Assembly: GCA_003558065.1 (NCBI GenBank)
Contig: PWMU01000187.1
Span: forward strand, 40,047-104,046
From: Opitutia bacterium
GTDB taxonomy: Bacteria; Verrucomicrobiota; Verrucomicrobiia; Opitutales; T3Sed10-336
Length of the DNA: 64,000 nucleotides
Direction: 5' to 3'
In this document: positions 38,101 through 49,500 of the stretch, in pieces
How positions within the stretch are numbered: position 1 is the first letter of the stretch
Layout: every line of letters starts with the position of its first letter
Position numbers and translations under genes: made by a program
The notes under the pieces: generated by a model
What the model saw: the letters and a program-made list of their open reading frames with translations, nothing else
Databases searched by the model: none
Told to the model about the DNA's origin: nothing

Positions 38101-38109
38101 GCTGCCAGC

Positions 38110-40023
38110 TCAGTAGCTGCGGCCTTCCTGTTTTTCGTAGAAGTTAACAAAGGCCTTGTTGACCACCTTGAAGCCGCCCGGGGTGGGAAAGTCGCCGGTG
38201 AAGTACCAATCGCCGTGGTGGTCCGGCAGGGAGCGGTGGAGGTTTTCGATGGACTGGAACACGACCTGAATCTCTCCGTGCCAGTCGTCGAGTTTCGGGC
38301 GGACGAGTTCCGAAATCTTGGCGGAAATCTCCTCCGCCGAAAACGGATCGTAGATCCGCTTGACGCGGTTGGTGATCTTCTTCATCGGCTTTTCCACCTC
38401 GGTCAGGCACTCCCGGTACACTTCCGTAATCAAGTCGCTCATTCCGCGCTCCTTGATCAGAGCAATCGCCGCTTCGAACGCGATAAACTTACCGAGTTCC
38501 GACATGTCGATCCCGTAGCAATCGGGATAGCGGATCTGCGGGGCAGTGGAGGCGATAATGATTTTACTGGGATTGAGCCGGGAGAGGATTTTGAGAATGG
38601 AGAACCGAAGCGTGGTTCCGCGCACAATGGAGTCATCGATACACACCAGCGCGTCCTCCGGTCCCACGACCCCGTAACTGATATCGTAGACGTGCGAAGC
38701 CAGGTCCCGGCGCCCTCTTTCCTGGCTGATGAAAGTCCGCAGTTTGATGTCTTTATGGGCGATCTTTTCGCTGCGGGGCCAGTTCGATATGATCAATTCA
38801 TCGAGCAACTCCTCCGTAATCGTCCCCGCGCGGGAAGCTTTGAGTATCTCCTCTTTGACCTCCTGCCGCCGCCGGGCACGGAGTTCCTCCATCACCCCGT
38901 AATAAGCCACCTCGGCGGTGTTCGGGACGTAGCCGAAAACCGCGTGATCGAGATCGTAATCGATGCTTTTGAGAATCTGCCCGGTCAGCGCCGCCCCCAG
39001 AGCCTTGCGCTCGAGGTAGATATCCGGATCGTTGCCGCGGGAAAAATAAATTCTTTCAAACGTGCAGCAGGCGGGCTGGGCGTTTTCGGCGAAAGGCTTT
39101 TCGTAGAAGGAACCGTCCTGCTTCATCACCACGACATGTCCGGGCCGGACCGCGTGAACCTGATCGGCCCGCGCGCTGAAAACCGTCATCAGAGGAGCCC
39201 GCTCCGAGGCGACGGCCAGAACCTCGTCATCCATGTAGTAATGACAGGGCCGAATTCCGGCCGGATCGCGGAGCGCAAACGTGTCGCCGTTGCCCACCAT
39301 TCCCACGATGGTGTAACCGCCGTCCCACTCGCGTGAAGCTTCGGAGATCACCTGGGCCGGATCCAGTTCTTTCCCGAGTTCCTCGACCGCCTCGGTACCG
39401 TTTTTGCCCTGACGGGAAAACTCTTCGTACAGACGCTCGTGCTCGACATCGAGGTGGTGGCCCACCTTTTCCAGAAGCGTCTGGGTGTCGGAATCGTAGA
39501 TCGGATGCTGGCCCATCTCGATCAGGCGATCGTTCAGCTCGGGGGTATTGGTCAGATTGAAGTTTCCGGCGATAACCAGGTTCTTCGCGGGCCAGTTGCT
39601 CTTTCGAAAATACGGATGGCAGGACCCGAGCGTGTAGCCGCCGAATGTCCCGTAGCGAAGGTGCCCCAGATAGATTTCCGCGCCATAATCGAAGTTCTGT
39701 TTGACGGTAGAGGCAAACTCGGGATGGACGACTCCGGACTTTTCGAGCTTGCTGTAACCCTTCAAGACGTTGCGAAAGATCCGGTCCAGGGGATTGGTCT
39801 TGATGTTCCGCGTCCGGAAGATGTAGGGCTGCCCGGCCGGCATTCCCAGCTTCATCGCCGCAACGCCGGCGCCGTCCTGTCCCCGGTTGTGCTGCTTCTC
39901 CATCAGCAGAAACAGCCGATGGAAGCCGTACAGGCAATTGCCGTATTTGTCCTGGTAATATTGAAGCGGTTTTCGCAGCCGGACCACAGCAACGCCGCAC
40001 TCATGTTTGATAGGATCGCTCAT
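38110..40023 (-). CDS. purF: amidophosphoribosyltransferase (long form)
   Basis: The 637-residue protein is longer than the usual 460-510 of PurF. Cys9 (HECGVAVV) is the likely Ntn nucleophile after removal of a short propeptide. The glutaminase half has LMEKQHNRGQDGAGVAA and LGHLRYGTFGGY. The phosphoribosyltransferase half has the PRPP loop ALVCIDDSIVRGTTL. It makes 5-phosphoribosylamine from PRPP and glutamine, the first committed step of purine synthesis. The extended C-terminus (to HHGDWYFTGDFPTPGG) occurs in a long subfamily known in Bacteroidetes and related phyla. It is the last gene of the purS-purQ-purL-purF set. Confidence 0.9.
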   Translation of the reverse strand: MSDPIKHECGVAVVRLRKPLQYYQDKYGNCLYGFHRLFLLMEKQHNRGQDGAGVAAMKLGMPAGQPYIFRTRNIKTNPLDRIFRNVLKGYSKLEKSGVVHPEFASTVKQNFDYGAEIYLGHLRYGTFGGYTLGSCHPYFRKSNWPAKNLVIAGNFNLTNTPELNDRLIEMGQHPIYDSDTQTLLEKVGHHLDVEHERLYEEFSRQGKNGTEAVEELGKELDPAQVISEASREWDGGYTIVGMVGNGDTFALRDPAGIRPCHYYMDDEVLAVASERAPLMTVFSARADQVHAVRPGHVVVMKQDGSFYEKPFAENAQPACCTFERIYFSRGNDPDIYLERKALGAALTGQILKSIDYDLDHAVFGYVPNTAEVAYYGVMEELRARRRQEVKEEILKASRAGTITEELLDELIISNWPRSEKIAHKDIKLRTFISQERGRRDLASHVYDISYGVVGPEDALVCIDDSIVRGTTLRFSILKILSRLNPSKIIIASTAPQIRYPDCYGIDMSELGKFIAFEAAIALIKERGMSDLITEVYRECLTEVEKPMKKITNRVKRIYDPFSAEEISAKISELVRPKLDDWHGEIQVVFQSIENLHRSLPDHHGDWYFTGDFPTPGGFKVVNKAFVNFYEKQEGRSY

Positions 40024-40076
40024 CGATTAGATTAAAGGCAACGCTCCACCGTAAGACGGAAGAAATGTATCGCAGT

Positions 40077-42425
40077 TCATTCCGGAATTCCAGGCAGTCG
40101 CATGGCGTCGGGAATGGCTTTTTGCCAGGCGTTTCTAAGCTCGTCCACCGGCCAGGTCCATTTATCGGACCGGCCCTCCAACGCAACCGAGAGTTCCGGT
40201 TGTTCCACAACGCTCCCGATCACGGAAGCGGAAATCCCGGCGTTCCGGGCTTCGTCCGTGACGGCCTCGTCCGCGCCCGCCTCGACCGCCAGCAAAACCC
40301 GTCCCTGACTCTCCCCGTAGAACAGCGCGTCCAGGCGCGTGCCCCCGGCGATAGCCTTCAGAACGAGCTCCGCCCCGAGTTGCCTCTCGCCAAACAGCAT
40401 CTCGGCCACGGCAACCAGCAATCCGCCTTCGGCCAGATCGTGAGCGGCGTCGACCCGGCCCTCGCGAATCCGATCCCGTACAAACTCCTGAAGCCTCTTT
40501 TCCGCTTCCAGGTCGACCCGGGGGGCATCACCCGTCTTAAGGTCGTGGCAGACACCAAGGTAGGCGCTTCCCCCGAGTTCGTCGGGGTAGCCTCCGAGAA
40601 GGATCAGTCGTTCACCGGATTTGCGGCAGAACTGTCCGGTGATGTGTTCGGGGTCCTCGATCAGTCCGGCGACGGATACCACCGGCGTCGGATCCACGGC
40701 GCCCTTCTGATTCTCGTTGTAAAGGCTGACATTGCCGCCGACCACGGGAACATCGAACGCGCGACAGGCGTCGGCCAGGCCGCGCACGCTTTCCTCCATG
40801 GCATAAAAGACTTCGGGCTTGTAGGGGTTGCCGAAGTTCAGATTGTCGGTCATGGCGAGGGGAACCGCACCACTGCAGGCGAGATTGCGCAGGCACTCGA
40901 CCATTGCGATCAGGCCACCGCGGTAGGGGTTCAGGTAACAGTAGCGTCCGTTGCAGTCGTTCGCAATGGCGACGTACTTTTCCTTGTCATCAAGGCGCAG
41001 GCGGACCACCGCGGCGTCGCTGCCGGGCCCGAGAACGGTTCCGGCCATCACCATGTGATCGTACTGCTGGTAAACCCACCGTTTGGAGGCGATCGTCGGG
41101 TGTGAGAGCAGCCGCGGGAGCGCGTCGCGAAGCCTCTCCGGAGCGGGATCGCCGAGGCTTTCCGGCTTCCAGCCGCCGGTTTCCCGAAGGTAGGCCGGTT
41201 CACGGGATTCGCGGTGGTAGACGGGCCCTTCGTCGGTCAGCAGTTTGGCGGGAATGTCGGCGACGGGCACACCGTGGTGTTTCACCACCATGCGATCCCC
41301 GCCGGTCACCTCACCCACCTGCTCGGCGTGCAGGTCCCACTTCTCAAAAATCTCTTCGATCTCCTTTTCGCGTCCCCTTTGCACGATGACCAGCATCCGC
41401 TCCTGGCTTTCCGAGAGCATAATCTCGTAGGAGTTCATGCCGGCCTCGCGCTGGGGAACGCGATCGAGTTCGATTTCGATTCCCGCGTTGCCGCGGGCCG
41501 CGGTTTCGCAACTGGAGCAGGTCAGCCCGGCGGCGCCCATGTCCTGGATGCCGACCACGAGACCGGGGACAGCCATCATCTCAAGACACGCCTCCATGAG
41601 GAGTTTTTCCATGAACGGGTCGCCCTTCTGTACCGCGGGCCGGTCGGCCTGACTTTCCTCGGTCAATTCACGCGAAGCAAAACTCGCCCCGCCGAGCCCG
41701 TCGCGCCCGGTCGAGGCACCGACATAAAAAACCGGGTTGCCGACGCCTGAAGCGGCGCCGCGCTTGATCTGATCGTGACGCAGCACGCCGAGGCAGAGCG
41801 CGTTCACCAGCGGGTTCCCCTCGTAACACGGATCGAAGTACACGTCGCCCCCAACCGTGGGAATGCCCATGCAATTTCCGTAGTGGGCAATCCCGGCCAC
41901 CACGCCGCGAAAAAGGTGGCGAACGGTTTCGGACTCCAGATCGCCGAAGCGGAGGGAATTGGTCAACAGGGCCGGGCGCGCCCCCATCGTAAAGATGTCA
42001 CGGATAATCCCGCCCACCCCGGTTGCCGCCCCTTCGAAGGGCTCGACGGCGCTGGGATGGTTGTGGGATTCGATTTTGAACGAAATCGCCCATCCCTCCC
42101 CGATATCGATGACCCCGGCATTCTCTTCCCCGGCCTTGACCAGCACTTTTCCGTACGGCAGATCGGTCCTTTTCTTCTCGGTCGGGAATCCCTTGAGCAG
42201 GGGACGGGAGTTCTTGTAGGAGCAGTGCTCCGACCACATCACGCTGAAGATTCCCAGTTCGGTCAGAGTCGGCTCGCGTCCGAGATCGTTGAGGATCTTC
42301 TCGTACTCCTCCGGAAGGATCCCGTGCTTCTTGATGAGCTCGGGAGTGATTTCGACGTTGAGGACCGGGTCCGGATTGGGCGGAAGTTTTTGCGATACCG
42401 TCATGGGAAAATCATACTTTGACAT
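40077..42425 (-). CDS. purL: phosphoribosylformylglycinamidine synthase subunit PurL
   Basis: This 782-residue small-type PurL is the synthetase subunit that converts FGAR to FGAM with ATP and ammonia from PurQ. The motifs [13 protein letters not shown] and [14 protein letters not shown] are present, plus [20 protein letters not shown]. It needs PurQ and PurS, both encoded directly upstream. The purQ 3' end overlaps its start by 14 bp, so translation is probably coupled. The length fits the small PurL form rather than the fused 1300-residue PurL of proteobacteria. Confidence 0.97.
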   Translation of the reverse strand: MSKYDFPMTVSQKLPPNPDPVLNVEITPELIKKHGILPEEYEKILNDLGREPTLTELGIFSVMWSEHCSYKNSRPLLKGFPTEKKRTDLPYGKVLVKAGEENAGVIDIGEGWAISFKIESHNHPSAVEPFEGAATGVGGIIRDIFTMGARPALLTNSLRFGDLESETVRHLFRGVVAGIAHYGNCMGIPTVGGDVYFDPCYEGNPLVNALCLGVLRHDQIKRGAASGVGNPVFYVGASTGRDGLGGASFASRELTEESQADRPAVQKGDPFMEKLLMEACLEMMAVPGLVVGIQDMGAAGLTCSSCETAARGNAGIEIELDRVPQREAGMNSYEIMLSESQERMLVIVQRGREKEIEEIFEKWDLHAEQVGEVTGGDRMVVKHHGVPVADIPAKLLTDEGPVYHRESREPAYLRETGGWKPESLGDPAPERLRDALPRLLSHPTIASKRWVYQQYDHMVMAGTVLGPGSDAAVVRLRLDDKEKYVAIANDCNGRYCYLNPYRGGLIAMVECLRNLACSGAVPLAMTDNLNFGNPYKPEVFYAMEESVRGLADACRAFDVPVVGGNVSLYNENQKGAVDPTPVVSVAGLIEDPEHITGQFCRKSGERLILLGGYPDELGGSAYLGVCHDLKTGDAPRVDLEAEKRLQEFVRDRIREGRVDAAHDLAEGGLLVAVAEMLFGERQLGAELVLKAIAGGTRLDALFYGESQGRVLLAVEAGADEAVTDEARNAGISASVIGSVVEQPELSVALEGRSDKWTWPVDELRNAWQKAIPDAMRLPGIPE

Positions 42426-43122
42426 CGGCCGCGCTCCGGGCCGTTTCCACGACCGCCTTGAGAATGGGAACGCCGTCGCGGCTGGGATGGAATGTTTCCA
42501 CCGCGCGCTCCGGATGCGGCATCATGCCGATAACATTGCCCATTTGATTGCGAATCCCGGCAATGTCACCGACGGAACCGTTGGGATTCTCCAACTGCGG
42601 ATCGCCGGCCGATCCGCGAGCCGCGTAGCGAAACAGGATCTGCCTGTTCTCCTGGAGCGCGGTCAGTCCCTCCCGGTCGATCAGGTAGTTGCCCTCACCG
42701 TGAGCCACAGGTATCGCCAGCCGGTCCCCGAGTTTCTCCCGGTTGAAATGCGGCCCCGCATCTTCGACCCGGAGTTGAACCGTGCGGCAACGGAATTCGA
42801 GGCACTCATTGCGAATGAGCACCCCGGGGAGCAGGCCTGCTTCGCAAAGAATCTGGAAACCGTTGCAGATTCCCAGCACCACCCCGCCGTTCTCGGCAAA
42901 TTCGCAAACCGCCGCCATGATCGGCGAGAAACGGGCGATCGCTCCGCAGCGAAGGTAGTCGCCGAACGAAAAGCCTCCCGGCAGAACCACCAGCTCGGCC
43001 CCGCCCAGCGAGGATTCCTTGTGCCAGACCAGGTCGGCGGGAAGCCCGAGGATGTTTCCAAAAGCATGCACGGCGTCCCGGTCGCAGTTCGAGCCGGGAA
43101 ATTGAATGACAGCTGTCTTCAT
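42412..43122 (-). CDS. purQ: phosphoribosylformylglycinamidine synthase subunit PurQ
   Basis: This 236-residue class I glutamine amidotransferase releases ammonia for PurL. The nucleophile Cys is in [10 protein letters not shown], and His and Glu are in MPHPERAVE. The N-terminus [15 protein letters not shown] is the family standard. It overlaps purS by four bases (ATGA type) and purL by 14, so it is translationally coupled in one operon. Confidence 0.97.
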   Translation of the reverse strand: MKTAVIQFPGSNCDRDAVHAFGNILGLPADLVWHKESSLGGAELVVLPGGFSFGDYLRCGAIARFSPIMAAVCEFAENGGVVLGICNGFQILCEAGLLPGVLIRNECLEFRCRTVQLRVEDAGPHFNREKLGDRLAIPVAHGEGNYLIDREGLTALQENRQILFRYAARGSAGDPQLENPNGSVGDIAGIRNQMGNVIGMMPHPERAVETFHPSRDGVPILKAVVETARSAADVKV

Positions 43123-43370
43123 CGCCCCGCTTCGTCGAGGGTCCAGCGGTAATCCTCGATTACCGGGTTGCTCAACAGGTCCTTGCAGATTTTGTCGACC
43201 GAAGCATTAAAATCGTCTCCGGGCTCGCCTTCGATCTCCAGCTCTATGACTTTACCCATTCGGGCGCCTTTCAGGTTTTTGAAGCCCAGACTCGTCATGG
43301 CGTGCGCGATCGCCGCGCCCTGCGGATCAAGAACGTTCTTTTTCGGTGTGACAAATACGGTGACTTTCAC
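43119..43370 (-). CDS. purS: phosphoribosylformylglycinamidine synthase subunit PurS
   Basis: This 83-residue small subunit helps assemble PurQ and PurL. The sequence KVTVFVTPKKNVLDPQGAAI and the later GKVIELEIEG are characteristic. I chose the GTG at 43370 because PurS proteins start directly at this beta-strand and are about 80-85 residues long. A TTG at 43409 in the same frame would add 13 residues without support. It is the first gene of the purine operon. The 178-bp gap upstream shows no clear promoter or terminator. Confidence 0.9.
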   Translation of the reverse strand: MKVTVFVTPKKNVLDPQGAAIAHAMTSLGFKNLKGARMGKVIELEIEGEPGDDFNASVDKICKDLLSNPVIEDYRWTLDEAGR

Positions 43371-43548
43371 GTCTCGGAAGAATGACAACCGAGCCTCTGC
43401 TTCCGTCAAGGTAAAAGTCGGGGGAATGGATTGGATTGCGGGTTTCGGGTGTCAGCAGAGAACGCCGCGACACCGGCGGGTTTCCCTGCAACAAGTTCGC
43501 CTCCTCGCCGGCCGCTTGATACGGCGAATTCCTGAAGCCTCCCGCCTG

Positions 43549-46500
43549 TCAATCCTCCAGCCGAATAATCCGCAGCCGGGCAAAACGTATCGGAACGGAG
43601 TCCGCGTCCGGTGAAATAAGTACCTCGTGGAGTTCGCCGTCACTGTTCGTGCCGCCGAATTCGCGGGAATCAAAAACGATTTCAGACCAGGCGCTCATGT
43701 CGGGCGAGACATCGACCACGTAAGCGATGTCTGTTTTCGCCGGATCCCGGTGGAAGCGCACAACCGGCCGTCCCGATGCATCCATCTCCACAGCAAAACG
43801 CTCCGGCGTAATCTGTTCTGCCGGCCCGAGACCGAGGGCGTACTTCAAGAGGTTCGAAGCCCCGTCGCCGTTGGGATCGGCATAGGGTCCGCCGATGTCG
43901 GGATCGTCGCGGTCCTCCGTATCGGGAAAATGGGCTTCCTGCCAGGCGGCGAAAGACGGACCGTCGCTCCAGGTGATCCGCATCACGACGCCTCCATTTT
44001 CAGTGACGGCATCCACCGAAGCCGCGAGAGGGCCCGAATAGGCCCGGTAAGAAATCCCGCGATGCCCAGTGTTCCCTTCCGTGTCGCGAAGGAAGAAACG
44101 AAAATTGGCATTCCGGACCGCATCCGCAAGGGCAGAGGCCTCGCCGCTTTCGGCGAAGAAACCGCCGCGGAACTCCTGGCCCGCGAAAAGACCGGGCACA
44201 TCCAGATAGATTTCAACTGTATTCTCCGCGTTCAAATCGCTCTCGAACGGAATTGCGCTCGCCAGGCGAAGGACGGCGTTGCGGCTGTCGGTCCTCTCGG
44301 CATATTGGGGTGAGCCGTTTTGGGTGAAGGTGAAGGCCGCGCCGAGTCCGTCGGCCGGATCCAGGGAATGCGCCTCCAGAATTCCCGGCCCGTCACGCCC
44401 GGGAACCACCCTCCCGCCGCCGCCCAACGCGGGCACCCGGCCGCTTCCCTCCAGATTCCCCCCCGCTTCCACACGAGCCGAGGCCGACGACGCCAGGGAA
44501 CCGTCCACGCTCAGGACTCCGCCTTCGACGGCAAGGGTACCGGTCATCGAGCTGTCGCCGTCAAGGACGAGCCGGGACAAGCCGGTTTTAATCAGGTTCC
44601 CCGGCCCTTCGAAAGCGCCGGTAAAGACCCCGTCAACCGCCTGAGCGATCGTCAGATAATGGCCCGCTCCCAGGAAAACCTCCAAGCTTCCCCCGGCTCC
44701 CTCGACGGCCCCGCTCAAGCCGCCGATCGTCTGGCCGGCATTGTGCAACTCCAGGCGACGGCTGCGGTCGGGATCAATAAACGCAAGGCTTCCCCCCCCG
44801 ATCCGTGAACCCGCCCGAACCACCAGAACGCCGTTCTCAATTACCGTTCCCCCGGCGAGCAACGCGTTTTCACCTTCCACTACCAGCGTTCCTCCGCCGG
44901 TTTTGAGCAGCTCCGCCGCCCCGGACAATTCGCCCGCCAGAGTCAGCGAGGAGCCGTCCGCCTCGTCCCGGTTGGCATGCACGCCGACCCTGTCTCCGTG
45001 CAGCACAACATTATTGTGCAAGACAGCCGTATCCGACGGATTCCCCGCATCCTGCCGAAGCACCCCTTTACTGGCGGAAAACGACGAAGAGGTGCCGGTG
45101 CCGTGCAGGGTCACGTCGCCTGTTCCCAGCGTGTACGCACGCTCGCCGGTCGAGGTGAGGCGAAGTTGAGCGCCGTCACCGACCGAAACTCCGGAAGCCG
45201 ACGCCGGTTGCGAGGATTCGGTGATTTCCAGAACCCCGCTCTCGACGGTCAGCGTACCGAGGAAGCTGTTCGGCCCGCGGGTCAGGCGGAGGATTCCGTC
45301 TCCCCGCTTGAGCAGCGAACCGGATCCGGTCAGGGATCCCTGGTAACGGGAGTCGTCATCCTGATCCACAACCAGGAGATGGTCCTGCCCAAGGGCAATC
45401 GTTGCCGCGCCCCCACCATCCAGATCCCCCTCCAACCTGGAAACATTCTGAATCGAGTTGTTTAAAAACAAGTCCACCTCGGCGTTTCCGCGCGCCTCCA
45501 GTTGAAGCGGACCGGTGCCGAGGGCGGACCCGGGTTCGACAAAAATGCTGCCGGTCATCAGGTGCGTCCCGCCCGGGTAATGAGTGTTGGGTTCCGTAAG
45601 TACGAGCGCGCCGCCGCCGGATTTAAGGAGCTTCCCCTCTCCGGCGAGTGCACCGGAGAGAATCAGCCGGTTCGCTGTTCCGTCGACATGAACATGGGAG
45701 TCGCCTGCAAAAACAATGTCATTGGCAACGGTTCCCGCATGCGAAGCCTCTTCCGAATCGCGGATCTCCAGTTCCGGATCGAGGCGGAGCCCGCCGAGCC
45801 GGCCCGCCTGCGGAAGCGCCAATCCGCTCTCATTCGGCCCGAAGCTGTCCAGGACGATAGCGCCCCCGAAGGAATAGGACCGGTCTCCATGCGAGACCAG
45901 GCGCAGTTGCCCGCCGGAATTCACCCTCACCTCCGATGTCGCGCCGGGGGCCGAGGACTCGGTCACCCGAAGCACGCCGCCACTCACCACCGTGGGGCCT
46001 GTGAAGTCCTTGCCGCCGCCGGTCAGCGACAGCACTCCCGGCCCCTCTTTGACCAGCCCGCCCGGCCCGTCGACTCCTTCACGGATCCGGAGCGCGCCGT
46101 ATGCGCCGATTGGATTGATATTGTTGACTGCGACACGCAGATCGCCGGCCAGTGTAATGCCATTGTCCATACGAAACTCGCTGAATCCCGTACCGGCCCC
46201 TCCGGCGACCAGCAACGCGTTGGAGCCGTCGCCCTGGAAATCGAGACCTCCCTCTCCCGCAATCCGATTGCGGGAGCCGGTGTCGTTATTGAGGATCAAC
46301 CGTCCGAGAGCCGGCCGGCCGCCCACATTAACCGCCCGGTCGTTGTCCGTCGTCAAATGAACAATCGCCTTCGCCCCGGCCGCGTCGGGTGTAACCCCGC
46401 CGCTCCAGTTCTGGTCGCTCATCCAGTCGCCGTCGCCCTGGGGCAGAAAGACCGCGCCTTCGCGCAATTCGGCGTAAACCGGGACCCTGCCGTGTTCGGC

Positions 46501-49500
46501 TTGAACCGTACCCGAAAGCGGATCGTCGAGCACGGTCACCTCCAGCAGTTCCCCGGTAAGCAGCGAACGCTCCTCGATCCGCAGCACCCCAGCGGCAAGA
46601 TCATTGGGAATGAGGGTGCCCCACGTACCGTCCCAGCCAACAACCTGGCCGAGGTAGAATGACGCGTAGCGCGAATCCGTTTCCGCGCCGGTGCCTTCGA
46701 CCACCGTACCGGCCAAAGGACGTCCTTCGCCGTCGGGATTGTCATAAAGGTGAATAAAACTGCGGGGCCCGAGCTGCGCTTCCCCGTACAATGCACTTCC
46801 CTGGTGCGAAGCGCTCCCGAACTCACGCACTTCGACCGGACTGTCGGTCGAGAGAAAAAAGTGATAGTCTTCGCCCAGAGAGCCGTCGTTGAGGAGGATG
46901 CGCATCCGCAGCTTCTCTCCCGGGACGAACCGGCGGTTTCCCGTCGGTTCGGTCACAAACCACCCGGTATAGCTCCCGGAAGAATCCGTGGTGAATTCGG
47001 CGTGTCGAACATTCAACTCCCCGTGAGCAAAATCCGGAGCGTCGGTATTGCGCACGAACGGGGAACCGTCCCTGCGGACAAGGATACTGTTGCCGGCGCC
47101 GTCCTGCATCGGGGGCTCACCTGGCTCCTCCACCCGGTTGCCGTAACGGTAGGTGGCATCGGGCAACAAGCCCTCGAGAGTAAGCCTGTAGGCGAATGGC
47201 ACCCGGTCGTTGTTGTCCGGTCGCGCCCCCTGGAGGTAGCGGGGCATAATCACTTCCGTAACCGCCGCCGCGCGCAACGGTGAGCTTGCGATGGCTTCGG
47301 CTCCCTCGGCTTCCACCCGCAGACGGTACTTGCCGTGAGTGTCCAGTATCAGGTCATCAAATACCGCCTGTCCGCCCGACGCCAAACGGGTGATCGTTCC
47401 GGAAATCCCCCCCGGACCCTGCTCTACGGAAATTGTGATTTCACCATCAAAGGCAAGATCGGTCGTCCCATCGGGATTCAGTGCGGCAACCGTAACCGGC
47501 ACAAGCGGTTTCCCGGCCTGGCCCGCCGGATGAAATTCCTTGAAGACGAGCTCATGCCCGGCGGGTTCGCCGCCGCTTGAAACCAGAATCTCGTCCACCC
47601 GCAATTTGGACCGCTGCCCGCTGTCGGGATCCAGGCGGACACCGGTGTGATAATACTTCCAGCGGAGCTGCACCAATGGGCGGTCTTCGGCGTCAACGGG
47701 AAGGAGCACCGGGCCGAGCACCTCGGTGTGGCCGGCGTTCTCGTTGCGGACGTATTCGACCGCGTTCCCGTCGCCGTCATCGACATCCGTAAACGGCCCC
47801 TCGTCCCCGATACGGTATTGCAGCCGCAGGTTATAGACGCGACTGTTCGGCCGGACGGTGCCGCCCCTCCAGGTCACCCGAATCTCCTCCTGCCCGGAAG
47901 TGTCGAGTGCCAGCAACGCGCTTCCCAGGTACCCGGCCTCCGGATGGTCCTGAGCATTGGATGTGTTGATGAACCCGAACCCGTCGTCACCCAGGCCGTT
48001 GATCCGGCTTCGGCTTTCGAGGTTGTAAGGCAGAACCCAATACGAATCCATCTCTTGGCCCAGGCCGGGATCGCCGTTTGCGGTCTGTTCGAAAATCATG
48101 TGCGGCGGATAGGTCCCGGCTTCCGAGCCGGCGGGCCACGAAGTGAAACTGTAGGGTCCATCCCCGAGCGAATGCGGTTCTGGATCAAACTCCAGGGATC
48201 CATCGGGCTCGAAGGTCGCTGTCAGGATGGTATCCCGGGTAAACTCCAACGTGGCGGATGGGTTGTTTGAAACCACACTGCCGGATTCACTGACCCAGCC
48301 GGCGAAGCGGTGTCCCGGGTGCGGCAGGGCGGTGAGCCGGACCGGGACCGAGCGAAAATAGGTTCCCGACCAGGGATAGGGCTCCTCCCCCATCCCAATG
48401 CCGTTGCTCTCCAGCACCAGGGTGTTCACCTGTATCCGGCCGCCGCGCCCGTTGCGGTCGAGAGTAACCTCCACCGTGTCGGAAATCCCGAAATAACTCC
48501 TGAGATGCTCCCGGACGTAGGGTACCCGCGTCCTGGCGAAATCGCGCATCACCTCAACTTTTTCCTCCCAGGTGTCTCCGCCGTGCCAGAAAGTGGCGGG
48601 TTGGTTCCAGCGGTGGGCAAATTCAGGATACTCGGGGGCGATCGCCGCCTGCATTTCATCAATACGCTCCACCACCCGCTCAGCTTTGAAGGACGAGTTC
48701 AGGTGATCCGAGAACGCATTCAGAAACCGGTTTCGAAAACGGTTGCTCTGCAGCAGCGACCGAAAAAGCCGGGTGGCCCAGTCCGGGTTCGACCAAAGGA
48801 TGTCGCCGGTTCCCGTGGCGTGTGCGACCGTGTTGTGATCGCTCTCGATCCGCCACCCTCCCCAGCCTTCGGTGACGAACAGTCCGAAACCGTGATCGGT
48901 GTCGTACATCATCCAACGCCATTTTCCGTCCTGCCCGTAGTGTTCGGAATCGGGCTCGCCCTTGTAGCGCCACCAGCGCAGGTTGCCTGCCGGCCAGTCG
49001 ATATTGGCGTAGTAGATCTGGGCGGCGTAATGATGGATAAAATTATCGATATCCATCCTGTTCTCTATCTCCCCGTAAACGGACGGTTGATCGATCGTTC
49101 CGTCGGAAGCGCGGGCGGCCACGTAGTCGACCAGGTTGTTGTAATGCTGCTGATCGCCCGGTTCCCCGGCGACGATTTCCGAGTTCCTCTGCAGAACCAC
49201 GACCTCCCCGGGACCGACGTTGTAATTGGTGGCGACGTAGTGGTGATCGTAGCGTTCGCGAATATTCTGGATGCCCCAGTATTCGCCATTGAGAAACAGG
49301 ATGGAGGGCCGATAGGCCTGGGTATCAATCCCGGTATGGGCGATCAGGCTCTGAGCCATGGCGTCCCGGAACATCGTCAGGCCGTTGTCCTGCCCGGAAA
49401 CGTGCAGGATCAAGCGCTTGAAGTCGTTCAGGATCTCCTCGCCGCCCTGTTGGCGGTGGCCGGGAAAGATCTCGTGCTGCATCGAACTCTCGTCGTCATA